Shown here: in pieces, positions 28,688-37,353 of the stretch
Layout: each line of letters begins with the position of its first letter
Numbering within the stretch: position 1 is the first letter of the stretch
Source: Mogibacterium neglectum
GTDB lineage: Bacteria; Bacillota; Clostridia; Peptostreptococcales; Anaerovoracaceae
Assembly (NCBI RefSeq): GCF_030644205.1
Contig: NZ_CP128647.1
Coordinates: 496,001 to 560,000, forward strand
DNA: 64,000 bases
Reading direction: 5' to 3'
Notes under the pieces: generated by a model
Database searches by the model: none
What the model was told of the DNA's origin: nothing
Seen by the model: only the letters and a program-made list of their open reading frames with translations
Position numbers and translations under genes: made by a program

Positions 28688-29172
28688 TAATGAATACATG
28701 TGAGAATAAGCAGGGAATTAAAGTCCGAATTGCAGAGTTCTCGGATTTAGATGATATATACAAGTTAGACGTGGCGACGTTTGCAATGCCGTGGAGCAAG
28801 AAGGCGCTGAACTACGATATCCTAGAAAACGATAATGCTTTCGTTATTGTTGCTGAGTATGAAGATAAATTTGCAGGGTACGCAGATATATGGATCGTAA
28901 TGGACGAGGCTGACCTGAATAGCATCGCGGTTAGCATCAACTTCAGAAGGAAGGGGATCGGGGATGCGATTATGATAGCGATGACTGAAATGCTTGCATC
29001 AAATGGCGTGGAGACCATTAACCTAGAGGTTAGAGTGAGTAATGTGCCTGCAATAAGACTTTATAAAAAATACGGATTTAAGGAGTGCGGAGTGCGCCCA
29101 GGGTATTATCTGGATAATGGCGAGGATGCACTGATTATGAAGAGGGAGACAGTTGATTATGCACGACAATAA
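28684..29172 (+). CDS. rimI: Ribosomal-protein-alanine N-acetyltransferase RimI
   Basis: A 162-residue GNAT acetyltransferase. The acetyl-CoA loop is RRKGIGDAI (about residues 87-95), followed by LEVRVSNVPAIRLYKKYGF. RimI acetylates the N-terminal Ala of ribosomal protein S18; in Firmicutes it is usually encoded within the tsaEBD group, as here. It overlaps both neighbours. Confidence 0.92.
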   Translation: MIMNTCENKQGIKVRIAEFSDLDDIYKLDVATFAMPWSKKALNYDILENDNAFVIVAEYEDKFAGYADIWIVMDEADLNSIAVSINFRRKGIGDAIMIAMTEMLASNGVETINLEVRVSNVPAIRLYKKYGFKECGVRPGYYLDNGEDALIMKRETVDYARQ

Positions 29173-30175
29173 GCATATTACGCTGGGAATAGAATCGAGC
29201 TGCGATGAGACGGCAGTGGGCATCGTTGCAGATGGGCGCGAGGTGCTCGCAAATGTCATTTCATCTCAGATTGATATACATACGAAGTTTGGGGGAGTGG
29301 TACCTGAAATTGCTTCGAGGCGTCACCTTGAGAATATAAACGACGTAATAGAACAAGCGCTAAATGAGGCTGGAATTACAATGGATGAGGTTGATCTCAT
29401 CGGGGTGACGTATGGACCAGGGCTTGTTGGTGCGCTTCTTGTTGGCGTGGCAACGGCAAAAGCTATGGCATGGGCGCGAGGTATCCCACTAGTAGGAGTA
29501 AATCATATGCATGGTCATATTGCATCAAACTATCTGGAATATAAGGAGCTTAAACCACCTTTTATCGGCTTAGTGGTATCTGGCGGACATACAAATATCA
29601 TCAAAGTCGATGATTATAACGAATGTGAGATACTCGGAGCGACAAGGGATGATGCGGCCGGTGAAGCTATGGATAAGGTAGCGAGGGTGGTTGGACTAGG
29701 CTATCCAGGCGGACCAAAGATAGATAAAGCTGCCCGCGAAGGTAATAGAGATGCAATCGAATTTAAAAGGGTATATCTCGAGGAGGGAAGCTATGATTTT
29801 AGTTTCAGCGGACTTAAGACTCAGGTGATAAACTACGTAAACAGCGAGAGACAAGCAGGTAGGGAGATAAATGTACCTGACCTAGCGGCTTCGTTTCAGG
29901 AATCAATTATGGAAGTCATAGCGGATAAGGCGATTAGCGCTGCAACCTCATCTGGAAATAATAAAATCGTAGTGGCTGGTGGTGTTGCTGCTAACAGCAG
30001 ACTTAGAGAATTACTAGAGAGCAAGGGTGAAGCTGCAGGCATCGAAATTCTAAAGCCTGCTCAGATTCTCTGCACTGATAATGGTGCGATGATCGCTTGT
30101 TCTGCATATTATCAGATGAAGAAAGGAGAGTTCGCGGACATGTCATTAGATGCGTGCCCCGGACTGGAGTTTTAA
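29159..30175 (+). CDS. tsaD: tRNA N6-adenosine threonylcarbamoyltransferase
   Basis: A 338-residue catalytic subunit of t6A synthesis. It starts with LGIESSCDETA, has the metal-binding HMHGH motif near residue 113 and FSFSGLKTQ, and ends with the metal-binding CTDNGAMIA region. It transfers threonylcarbamoyl from TC-AMP to A37. ATG 29159 is favoured, with GGGAG upstream. It overlaps rimI by 14 bases. Confidence 0.95.
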   Translation: MHDNKHITLGIESSCDETAVGIVADGREVLANVISSQIDIHTKFGGVVPEIASRRHLENINDVIEQALNEAGITMDEVDLIGVTYGPGLVGALLVGVATAKAMAWARGIPLVGVNHMHGHIASNYLEYKELKPPFIGLVVSGGHTNIIKVDDYNECEILGATRDDAAGEAMDKVARVVGLGYPGGPKIDKAAREGNRDAIEFKRVYLEEGSYDFSFSGLKTQVINYVNSERQAGREINVPDLAASFQESIMEVIADKAISAATSSGNNKIVVAGGVAANSRLRELLESKGEAAGIEILKPAQILCTDNGAMIACSAYYQMKKGEFADMSLDACPGLEF

Positions 30176-30177
30176 CT

Positions 30178-32094
30178 ATGCTTGTAATGTCGGCAAAAGA
30201 TATATGCAAGTCATACGGAACAGACATAATCATTGAAGATGTGTCGTTTTCTGTAAATAAAGGTGATAAGGTTGGAATCGTCGGACCAAACGGTGCTGGG
30301 AAAACCACTTTGCTAAGCATAATTGCTGGCGAGAATGAACCGACAAGCGGCGATGTTTTTATTCGTAGTGGATATGTCGTCGGGTATCTCAAACAGAAGG
30401 ATCATTTTTTCTCAGAAGGAACGGTTCTCGAAGAAGCTACGAAGACTTTCACGCACTTTTACGAGATGGAAGAAGAGATTTCTGTTCTAGAAAAGGCAAT
30501 TTCCGATACGAATAATCCGAGATTTGATCAAGACCTAGAAGCTTATACCCATCTTATGGATGAGTATAAGGCGATGGGTGGATATTCGTACAAGAGCGAA
30601 CTTATCGGTGTTCTGGCGAGTATGGGATTTGGTGAAGACACTCATGATAAGGAGATAAGCATGCTTTCTGGTGGTGAGAGAACAAGGCTTGCTTTGGCTT
30701 GCATGATGCTTCAAAAGCCAGATATCCTCATGCTTGACGAACCAACTAACCATCTTGATCTTAAGATGCTTGCTTGGCTTGAGTCATTCCTAAAGACATA
30801 TAAAGGTACGATAATTGTCATATCTCACGACAGATATTTTCTGGATAAGATAGTGAATCGCATATTTGACATGCGTGAAACTCAACTTATAGATTATCGC
30901 GGAAATTACTCTGAATATCTTATAAAGCGCAGTGAGCGTGAAGAGGTTATGAGACGAGAGTACGAGAAGCAACAGAAGGAAATCGCTCGTCAGGAAGAGA
31001 TAATCCGCAGGTTTAAGCAACACAATACAGAACATCTCGTCAAGAGGGCGCAGTCCAGAGAGAAGCGACTTGCACATCTAGAAGTACTAGATAAACCGTC
31101 ATTAAGTCAGGCCGAACTGAAGCTATCATTTGATGCTGACTTTCAGAGTGGTAAGGATGTAATAATGACAGAAGAGCTGTCTAAAAGCTTTGGAGAAAAG
31201 CAGCTTTTTAGAGATGTCAAGTTCGATATCAAGAGCGGAGAAAAGGTATGCTTTATCGGCGAGAATGGTGTTGGCAAGACTACCCTTCTACGCATCATTA
31301 TGGGCGAGGAAGAAGCAGATGATGGATATCTAAAAATAGGGCATAATGTCGATTTCGGATATTATGACCAAGGACAGCTGCTGCTTGATGAAAATGAGAC
31401 CGTATTAGGAGAGATGAAAAATGCATATCACCTATATACGGACACGGAAATGCGAAATATCCTCGGTAGATTCCTGTTTAGAGGAGATGACGTATTCAAG
31501 AGCGTCTCATCGCTTTCGGGAGGCGAGAAGGCGAGATTATCGCTTCTAAAGCTAATGCTATCTGGTGCCAATACCCTAATCTTCGACGAGCCGACCAACC
31601 ATCTTGACATAGAGTCAAAAGAGATTGTTGAGTCCGCGATTATGGAATTTAAAGGAACTGTACTCATCGTATCTCATGACAGATATCTGCTTAGCAAGAT
31701 TCCAGACAGAATCCTCGAGCTCAGGCACGAAGGAATAAGAGAGTACAAAGGTAAGTTTGATTACTACCTCGAGAAGAGTGCTGAGTTCGACAAACAGGAT
31801 ATTGAGGCAGGTGAAGCTGAAGATGCAAATGATGAATTAAGTGCTGAAGAAGAGCGTAGGCTCAGGAAGGAACGTGAAGCTGAGGAGAGACGCAGATCTC
31901 GCAGGGTAGCTGAGTTAGAATCAATTATTCACGATATCGAGGGCAAGATTGATGAAATTGAGACCGAGATGTGTAAGCCTGAACACGCTTCTGATGTATT
32001 TTACCTCCGAAAGGCAGGAGAAAAGGCAGATGACTACAAGACGGAGCTCGAGAGCGTATATGACGAATGGCTTAGTTTACAGGAAGACGCATAA
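30178..32094 (+). CDS. ABC-F family ATP-binding protein
   Basis: A 638-residue protein with two ABC ATPase domains and no membrane segments: Walker A GPNGAGKTT and GENGVGKTT, two LSGGE(R/K) signatures, and two DEPTNHLD Walker B motifs. The Lys/Arg/Glu-rich inter-domain linker and the C-terminal coiled coil (about 570-638) are typical of ABC-F translation factors (Uup/EttA/YdiF types). These act at the ribosome and do not transport solutes. GGAG about 8 bases before ATG 30178 supports the start. Confidence 0.92.
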   Translation: MLVMSAKDICKSYGTDIIIEDVSFSVNKGDKVGIVGPNGAGKTTLLSIIAGENEPTSGDVFIRSGYVVGYLKQKDHFFSEGTVLEEATKTFTHFYEMEEEISVLEKAISDTNNPRFDQDLEAYTHLMDEYKAMGGYSYKSELIGVLASMGFGEDTHDKEISMLSGGERTRLALACMMLQKPDILMLDEPTNHLDLKMLAWLESFLKTYKGTIIVISHDRYFLDKIVNRIFDMRETQLIDYRGNYSEYLIKRSEREEVMRREYEKQQKEIARQEEIIRRFKQHNTEHLVKRAQSREKRLAHLEVLDKPSLSQAELKLSFDADFQSGKDVIMTEELSKSFGEKQLFRDVKFDIKSGEKVCFIGENGVGKTTLLRIIMGEEEADDGYLKIGHNVDFGYYDQGQLLLDENETVLGEMKNAYHLYTDTEMRNILGRFLFRGDDVFKSVSSLSGGEKARLSLLKLMLSGANTLIFDEPTNHLDIESKEIVESAIMEFKGTVLIVSHDRYLLSKIPDRILELRHEGIREYKGKFDYYLEKSAEFDKQDIEAGEAEDANDELSAEEERRLRKEREAEERRRSRRVAELESIIHDIEGKIDEIETEMCKPEHASDVFYLRKAGEKADDYKTELESVYDEWLSLQEDA

Positions 32095-32330
32095 GTGACA
32101 AATCTTAATAATGTATGTGAAGGGCTGCCGAGTGCAGTATTTTTTCATGTCCATTTGTACAATCTGAAAGAAGATTTATCTATTTTATAAACTTAATGAA
32201 TAGAGTGCTCGATATAATAACTTTCAATATGTGAAATTCGTTTAGCCGAACAATTATATAAAATGAAAGAAAGATGTCTTTCCATTAAAAATTTTTATAA
32301 TAATGACTAATTCTATCTTTGATAATAATT
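32095..32330. other. AT-rich intergenic region between the ABC-F and alcohol dehydrogenase genes
   Basis: No convincing ORF. A weak hairpin CTGC-N6-GCAG (32124-32137) followed by a T-run to 32145 could terminate the ABC-F transcript. A GAAAGA/TCTTTC repeat lies near 32266-32283, and a TATAAT-like hexamer near 32213 lacks a partner -35. Confidence 0.4.
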
Positions 32331-32378
32331 TATCACAACCATTAATTCTGTGATATAATCTTGTTAAGAATATATCAA
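32331..32378 (+). promoter_or_regulatory. Alcohol dehydrogenase promoter with inverted repeat and Rex-like site
   Basis: TATAAT lies at 32354-32359; the -35 is poor. An inverted repeat TATCACA-N11-TGTGATA (32331-32355) covers the promoter. Just after the -10, TTGTTAA-N4-ATATCAA (32361-32378) matches 12 of 14 defined bases of the clostridial Rex consensus TTGTTAA-N4-TTAACAA. A rex gene lies 1.8 kb downstream. Rex commonly represses alcohol dehydrogenases until NADH rises, so direct control is plausible. Confidence 0.5.
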
Positions 32379-32408
32379 TTATTGGTATGTATTGAGGAGG
32401 TATTCGAG

Positions 32409-33626
32409 ATGATGAGATTTACAAACCCTAGAGATTTATATCATGGAAAAGGTGCTTTAGAGGCACTCAAATCACTAAAAGGTAAGAAGGCTGTTATCTG
32501 CGTGGGTGGTGGGAGTATGAAGCGGTTCGGTTTCCTAGATAAAGCTCAGCAGTATCTAAAAGAAGCGGGTATGGAGGTGGCTTTAATCGAGGGGATTGAG
32601 TCAGATCCATCTGTAACGACTGTGATGGAAGGTGCTCGCAAGATGCTCGAATTTGAGCCTGACTGGATTGTTGCAATTGGCGGAGGATCACCGATTGATG
32701 CGGCAAAAGCAATGTGGATTAAGTACGAGTATCCAGAATGTACATTTGAGGATATGTGCAAGGTGTTTGGACTTCCAGAGCTTCGCAAGAAGGCGCATTT
32801 CTGTGCAGTATCCTCTACATCTGGAACGGCTACAGAGGTTACGGCATTCTCTATAATTACTGACTACGACAAGGGTATCAAATATCCTCTCGCAGATTTT
32901 CAGATTACTCCAGACGTAGCTATCGTCGATCCGGATCTTGCTGAGACAATGCCTCAGAAGCTTGTGGCACACACAGGAATGGATGCACTTACACATGCGA
33001 TAGAGGCCTTCGTATCATTAGTTGCATCTGACTATACAGATGCACCGGCTCTATATGCAATGCAGATGATTAAGAGGACACTCGTTTCGTCATATGAAGG
33101 AGATATGGAAGCAAGGGATGCTATGCATAATGCACAGTGCCTAGCTGGAATCGCATTCTCGAGCGGACTACTCGGAATAGTGCACTCAATGGCACATAAG
33201 ACAGGCGCTGCATTTGATGATTATGGTGCGCACATCATCCATGGTGCTGCTAATGCGATGTATTTGCCAAAGGTTATAGCATTCAATGCGAAGGATGAGA
33301 GAGCAGCTGAGAGATTTGCTGTGATTACAGATACACTTAAGTTAGGTGGAGAGAGCAGAGATGAGAAGATTAAGAATCTGATTGAATGGCTAAGAGGTAT
33401 GAATGATGCTTTAAATATACCGCACTGCATCAAGCACTACGGTGCGGATAGCTATCCAGTAGAGCAGGGATTTGTTCCAGAGAATGTATTCCTAGCAAGA
33501 TTGCCTGAGATTGCAAAAAATGCTATCCTCGATGCTTGTACGGGCGCAAATCCTCGCAAAATCAAACAGGAAGAGATGGAAAAGTTGCTTAAGGCTTGTT
33601 ACTACGACACTGAAGTAGATTTTTAA
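32409..33626 (+). CDS. Iron-containing alcohol dehydrogenase
   Basis: A 405-residue group III dehydrogenase. GGGSPIDAAKAMW (near residues 95-107) binds the NAD(P) diphosphate; the metal-binding region includes HTGMDALTHAIEAFVS and the later HSMAHKTGAAFDDYGAH. It would interconvert aldehydes and alcohols and reoxidise NADH in fermentation. AGGAGG at 32395-32400 supports ATG 32409 (a second ATG follows at once). It stands alone between a putative Rex-controlled promoter and a terminator. Confidence 0.9.
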   Translation: MMRFTNPRDLYHGKGALEALKSLKGKKAVICVGGGSMKRFGFLDKAQQYLKEAGMEVALIEGIESDPSVTTVMEGARKMLEFEPDWIVAIGGGSPIDAAKAMWIKYEYPECTFEDMCKVFGLPELRKKAHFCAVSSTSGTATEVTAFSIITDYDKGIKYPLADFQITPDVAIVDPDLAETMPQKLVAHTGMDALTHAIEAFVSLVASDYTDAPALYAMQMIKRTLVSSYEGDMEARDAMHNAQCLAGIAFSSGLLGIVHSMAHKTGAAFDDYGAHIIHGAANAMYLPKVIAFNAKDERAAERFAVITDTLKLGGESRDEKIKNLIEWLRGMNDALNIPHCIKHYGADSYPVEQGFVPENVFLARLPEIAKNAILDACTGANPRKIKQEEMEKLLKACYYDTEVDF

Positions 33627-33707
33627 GTCTCAATGATGCATTATTTATTACTTTATTTATATGCAGCATCTAACTATTCGAGGAGTGTTCTCAATTAATA
33701 AAGGCTT

Positions 33708-33739
33708 GAGGGCTGTGGTGTGATCACAGTCCTCTTTTT
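33708..33739 (+). terminator. Rho-independent terminator after the alcohol dehydrogenase
   Basis: Arms GAGGGCTGTG (33708-33717) and CACAGTCCTC (33725-33734) with one G-T pair, followed by TTTTT. It explains the first part of the 306-base gap after the dehydrogenase; the rest holds the promoter of the second acpP. Confidence 0.85.
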
Positions 33740-33799
33740 CTGAAAATGCATGGTTATATCAGTGTAAAATGCAAATAAATTCTGAATCTCTAAATGAAG

Positions 33800-33894
33800 T
33801 TCTCAAAATATGAGAAATATATGTAATAATTTACTTTTATCGTGATTAATATGCATATGGTTGATAAAAAACTTGCAAGAATTGATTGTATAAT
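33800..33894 (+). promoter_or_regulatory. Promoter region of the second acpP with inverted repeat
   Basis: A -10 hexamer TATAAT is at 33889-33894; no good -35 lies 16-18 bases upstream. A perfect inverted repeat TTCTCA-N5-TGAGAA (33800-33816) lies about 75 bases further upstream and may bind an activator or repressor. It does not resemble the repeat before the first acpP. Confidence 0.4.
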
Positions 33895-33932
33895 TTATAA
33901 TTAGCTTTGAATTTCAAAAGGAGGTTAGAGCT

Positions 33933-34160
33933 ATGACTTTTGATACAATCAGAGATATAGTAGTCGAGCAGCTTGGCGTAGATGCTGACATGGTTCAGAT
34001 GGACACCAACTTGATGAAAGATCTCGAAGCAGATTCACTTGATGCTGTAGAAATCATTCTAGGCGTTGAGGAAGCTTTCGGTCTAGACATTCCAGATGAA
34101 GAAGCTGAGAAGTTTGAGACTGTTAAGGATTTAGTAGAGTACGTAGATTCACACAAGTAA
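33933..34160 (+). CDS. acpP: Acyl carrier protein, second copy
   Basis: A 75-residue acyl carrier protein with the phosphopantetheine site EADSLDAVE (Ser near residue 36). It differs from the fab-operon copy in helix II and III and is more acidic at the C terminus. AAGGAGG precedes the ATG. It stands before rex with its own promoter and far from the fatty-acid genes. It may be the constitutive carrier or serve a special acylation; the sequence does not decide. Confidence 0.93.
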   Translation: MTFDTIRDIVVEQLGVDADMVQMDTNLMKDLEADSLDAVEIILGVEEAFGLDIPDEEAEKFETVKDLVEYVDSHK

Positions 34161-34198
34161 GAAACACGAAAATTGTCGAGTTGGGGTGGGAAGTATTT

Positions 34199-34852
34199 AT
34201 GAAAAGCAACAACACAAGGGTATCTAATGCGATTATCCGCAGATTACCAAGATATAGAAGATATCTAAACGAACTCCGCAAGAAGGGTATTAAGAAAATC
34301 TCTTCTAATGAACTAAGTGAGCTTATTGGTTATACTGCATCTCAGATTAGACAGGATCTCAATACATTTGGTGGCTTTGGTCAGCAGGGATACGGTTATT
34401 CAGTTGATTCTCTATTCCATGAGATTAACAAGATTTTGGGTCTTGATCGTGAGTACAAGACTATCGTAGTTGGTATTGGTAATCTTGGTCAGGCAATCAC
34501 GAACTACACATATTACTACAAGATTGGGTTTAATATCGTTGGTCTTTTCGATGTTAATCCAAAGCTGGTAGGTCTAAGTATCAATGATGTACTTGTTCGA
34601 GATTTTTCTGAGATGAGCGATTTTGTAAAGGAAAATGACATAGATATTGCGATTATCTGCGTTAACCGTGAAAATGCACAGAAAGTCACAGATGTCCTTG
34701 TCGATGCAGGTATAGAGGGAATCTGGAATTTTGCTCCAGTAGATCTCAATGTGCCAAACGATGTCGCTGTTGAGAATGTGCATCTAAGTGATAGCTTGCA
34801 CACACTATCGTTCTTAATCAGAAGCAATGAGCTAGAAGATGCTGAGAAGTAA
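34199..34852 (+). CDS. rex: Redox-sensing transcriptional repressor Rex
   Basis: A 217-residue regulator. The N-terminal winged helix contains AIIRRLPRYRRYL, SSNELSELIGYTASQIRQDL and FGGFGQQGYGY, all Rex signatures; the C-terminal Rossmann fold has VGIGNLGQA (near residue 85). Rex binds DNA when NAD+ is high and lets go when NADH accumulates. ATG 34199 is chosen; an earlier TTG at 34181 is possible. The alcohol dehydrogenase upstream is a likely target. Confidence 0.95.
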   Translation: MKSNNTRVSNAIIRRLPRYRRYLNELRKKGIKKISSNELSELIGYTASQIRQDLNTFGGFGQQGYGYSVDSLFHEINKILGLDREYKTIVVGIGNLGQAITNYTYYYKIGFNIVGLFDVNPKLVGLSINDVLVRDFSEMSDFVKENDIDIAIICVNRENAQKVTDVLVDAGIEGIWNFAPVDLNVPNDVAVENVHLSDSLHTLSFLIRSNELEDAEK

Positions 34853-34877
34853 ATAATTAGACATAATGCAATTAAAT

Positions 34878-34914
34878 GAAATGGCTGGGCGGTATCCAGC
34901 TATTTCATTTTTTT
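34878..34914 (+). terminator. Rho-independent terminator after rex
   Basis: Arms GAAATGGCTGG (34878-34888) and CCAGCTATTTC (34896-34906) with one G-T pair, then a T-run to 34914. Confidence 0.88.
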
Positions 34915-34933
34915 CTTTGGCTGTATAGGACAT

Positions 34934-34968
34934 AAAAAATTCCCCTGCGCAAAGCGCAGGGGAATTTT
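34934..34968 (-). terminator. Strong terminator of the minus-strand ferredoxin gene
   Basis: A perfect 15-bp stem (34936-34950 and 34954-34968) with a 3-base loop and a GC-rich core CCCCTGCGC. On the minus strand it runs into TTTTTT. It lies 25 bases past the ferredoxin stop and could also back up rex termination. Confidence 0.92.
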
Positions 34969-34993
34969 ATACCTTTGGTATATCCCTAACAGA

Positions 34994-35161
34994 CTACTCC
35001 TGAGCAGGTGCTCCTACTGGACATACATCTGCGCAAGCTCCGCAGTCAATGCAAGTATCTGCATCGATAACGTAAGGTGTTCCTTCTGTAATAGCCTCTA
35101 CTGGGCAACCATCCATGCAAGCACCACAGCTGATGCAATCTTCACTAATCTTATAAGCCAT
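34994..35161 (-). CDS. Small 2[4Fe-4S] ferredoxin
   Basis: A 55-residue clostridial-type ferredoxin starting MAYKISEDCISCGACMDGCP, with two CxxCxxCxxxCP clusters. An AGGAGGG sits just upstream of the ATG on the minus strand (35166-35172), and a strong terminator follows. This is the classic soluble low-potential electron carrier expected to serve the 2-oxoacid oxidoreductase, hydrogenase-type enzymes and flavoproteins. It is convergent with rex and divergent from the P-loop/Asp23 gene. Confidence 0.95.
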   Translation of the reverse strand: MAYKISEDCISCGACMDGCPVEAITEGTPYVIDADTCIDCGACADVCPVGAPAQE

Positions 35162-35272
35162 AATGACCCTCCTATGATAAACTGTTCATTTAATTTCTTT
35201 ATCAGCATTGTAACATGGTATAATGGGTTTGATAAAGTTAACTTTTTGTGAAGTTTCAAGGACTAACGTTAT

Positions 35273-36127
35273 ATGAAGGTATACTCATTTACTGGAAAAA
35301 GTGGGACAGGCAAAAGCTATCAAGCAATTAGAGTTGCTAAGGGAAAGGGAATTCCTGCACTGATTGATGATGGCCTTTTGATTTATAAAAATAAAATTGT
35401 AGCTGGAAAATCAGCCAAGAAGTGTGAATCAAAAGCGAAAGCTATGCGCACTGCACTTTTTAATTATGAAGATCATCGAAGCGATGTGCAGAAGAAGATA
35501 AAGGCGCTTAAGATTAAGAAACTACTCGTACTCGGAACGTCTGACCATATGGTGGACATAATAACCGATACGCTGGAAATACCGAGAGCGATAGAGAGAC
35601 TTTACATTGAAGATTATACAAGTTCAGGTGAACGTGAACTTGCTTCGGAGCGTCGTTATAACCATGGAGAACACGTCATTCCGGCACCGATGGGGGATTT
35701 AAAGCGAGATTTTGCAGGGTACTTCATGAACCCACAGAGATTTCTCAAAAATTGGAATCTTGCTAACGATGAGACAGATAAGTATGAGAAAACTGTGGTC
35801 ATGCCGCAATACGCTTATAATGGAAATTACACAATCAATGAGAACGTAATTGGTGATATTATCAGAATTGTGGCGAGAAAGTATCGGCGTAACATCAGGG
35901 TGACGAATTTTTATAACAATGGTAAGACTGGCAGTTTGGTAATCGAGCTGGATCTAAAAGTCAGGAAGACTGTCGACTGCATGCGCTCCTGTATTATTCT
36001 GCAAAGAGATGTAAAACGCAGCATAGAGCAGATGACCTCATTTCAGGTAAAGTGTGTAAATGTTAATATTAAGGAGCTAGTACTCGACCGCGAGATAATG
36101 CGTAATCATGGTAGGAAGCAGGCGTGA
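35273..36127 (+). CDS. P-loop NTPase fused to an Asp23/Gls24-like domain
   Basis: A 284-residue protein. Walker A GKSGTGKS is at residues 8-15, with a nucleotide-binding region to about residue 170. From about residue 195 the sequence looks like the Asp23/Gls24 family: VIGDIIRIVARKYRR, then VIELDLKVRK, and the family-like ending SIEQMTSFQVKCVNVNIKEL. Asp23-like proteins associate with the cell envelope in Firmicutes. Function unknown. TATAAT is at 35219-35224 and a 12-bp palindrome AAAGTTAACTTT at 35234-35245. AAGGA precedes the ATG. Confidence 0.75.
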   Translation: MKVYSFTGKSGTGKSYQAIRVAKGKGIPALIDDGLLIYKNKIVAGKSAKKCESKAKAMRTALFNYEDHRSDVQKKIKALKIKKLLVLGTSDHMVDIITDTLEIPRAIERLYIEDYTSSGERELASERRYNHGEHVIPAPMGDLKRDFAGYFMNPQRFLKNWNLANDETDKYEKTVVMPQYAYNGNYTINENVIGDIIRIVARKYRRNIRVTNFYNNGKTGSLVIELDLKVRKTVDCMRSCIILQRDVKRSIEQMTSFQVKCVNVNIKELVLDREIMRNHGRKQA

Positions 36128-36247
36128 AGAATCGAAACCCGAAGCTGAAATAGAGAAGGAGTTAGCCGGTAAATTTATCATATTTTCATATTAGAGCACG
36201 AAATATAAGAACGATGATTGTATCATCTAAATGCAATGATTAAAAAT

Positions 36248-36287
36248 ATCAGCCCGCGGGATATCCCCAGCAGGCTGATGTTTTGTT
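36248..36287. terminator. Bidirectional terminator between convergent genes
   Basis: ATCAGCC (36248-36254) pairs with GGCTGAT (36273-36279), with an inner GGGATATCCC palindrome strengthening the stem. GTTTTGTTT follows on the + side and TATTTTTA on the minus side, so it can serve both the P-loop/Asp23 gene and lysR. It shares the core CAGCCCGC-G/A-GGATAT with the terminator at 42245. Confidence 0.75.
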
Positions 36288-36306
36288 TATATCACATATA
36301 TTTATA

Positions 36307-37191
36307 TTATTTTAATTCGAATTGCTTTAGATAGTTTAAATATTTTTTTTCGCTTGAAGATAGTTCATCTATAGGACGATGTCCTATACCGTATACGAAT
36401 TTTAGATCTGGTTCAATTGGTATAGCCTGTATATTTGAATTGTTTGGTAGATTGTTCGAAAATTCAACAGAATGAAGTGAAATCCCCATTCCAGCCTTTA
36501 GTAGCTCAATACTTCCTATTGAACTACCTTCGTACGTAGGACAAAATTCAAGCCCCTGCGCAATCATAGCATCTTTAATAATAGCCTGTAGAGTGGAGTT
36601 CCTCCCTGGTATGAGTATCTTCTCGCCAGACAAATCCTTAAGCGATAGGCTGGTTTTATTAGTGAGTGGATGAGATGTATTAAGTAATGCTACAAATTTA
36701 GTTTCAACCATTGGCAGGAACTCATAATTCCCAGTTAACTCACTAGGAGGAAATGCCGTAAATAGATTGTATTTTCGTTGTTTGAACATCTCTAACAAGC
36801 CTATTTCATCTGCCTCGATAAGATTAAAGTTTATATCGGGTTCAGCAATCATAAATCCAATCATATACCCTGCAAGATCGTAATACTGTGGATTTGAGAT
36901 AATTCCGACAACGAGTTTATTGTTATCCCGTGAGCTAAATAACTCTAATTCACTCGAGTAAGAGTCGCATAGCCCGATTATCTTTTTTGCATAAGGCAGA
37001 AACATGATTCCTGCTTCAGTTAACCTAATTGATCGCGTGGTTCGAATAAATAACTGTGTCCCAAGTTCCTTCTCAAGAATCCTTATATGTTTAGATAATG
37101 ATGATTGTGATATAAATGAATCCTCGGCAGCCTTGCTAAAATTAAGATTACTAGCCAATAAAATAAATTCTTTTATATGTTCTGTATTCAT
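36307..37191 (-). CDS. LysR-family transcriptional regulator
   Basis: A 294-residue LysR protein: the N-terminal winged helix (FSKAAEDSFISQSSLSKHIRILEKELG) is followed by a two-lobed effector domain. ATG 37191 places the HTH at the usual distance from the N terminus and has AAGG upstream; an earlier start would add 25 atypical residues. It is divergent from the DUF5692-flavoprotein-hypA-hypB unit, the standard LysR layout for control of the neighbouring operon. The effector is unknown. Confidence 0.9.
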   Translation of the reverse strand: MNTEHIKEFILLASNLNFSKAAEDSFISQSSLSKHIRILEKELGTQLFIRTTRSIRLTEAGIMFLPYAKKIIGLCDSYSSELELFSSRDNNKLVVGIISNPQYYDLAGYMIGFMIAEPDINFNLIEADEIGLLEMFKQRKYNLFTAFPPSELTGNYEFLPMVETKFVALLNTSHPLTNKTSLSLKDLSGEKILIPGRNSTLQAIIKDAMIAQGLEFCPTYEGSSIGSIELLKAGMGISLHSVEFSNNLPNNSNIQAIPIEPDLKFVYGIGHRPIDELSSSEKKYLNYLKQFELK

Positions 37192-37237
37192 AACGTGCCT
37201 TTCTATCAACGAAGTTATATATTCTAATATGGAATAA

Positions 37238-37266
37238 ATACTATCATATTTTGAATTGCCGGACAA
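37238..37266 (-). promoter_or_regulatory. Candidate lysR promoter
   Basis: On the minus strand TTGTCC (37261-37266), a 17-base spacer and TAGTAT (37238-37243). Reasonable sigma-A match upstream of the LysR start. Confidence 0.5.
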
Positions 37267-37282
37267 CGTGAAATAAGACTAC

Positions 37283-37304
37283 AATTGATAAAAAGATATC
37301 AATT
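37283..37304 (+). promoter_or_regulatory. Candidate LysR-binding site in the divergent promoter
   Basis: Inverted repeat AATTGAT-N8-ATCAATT (37283-37304), which contains the T-N11-A pattern typical of LysR sites. It lies between the lysR promoter and the membrane-protein gene. Binding is inferred. Confidence 0.5.
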
Positions 37305-37353
37305 ACAGATGTCGGATAAAACGTTGCGAATTATTTATTGAAGGAGGCACCAA

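Noticed and set aside
32331-32355. CRP-binding site at the alcohol dehydrogenase
   Set aside because: The half-sites are in the opposite order (TATCACA first) and the spacing is 11, unlike TGTGA-N6-TCACA.
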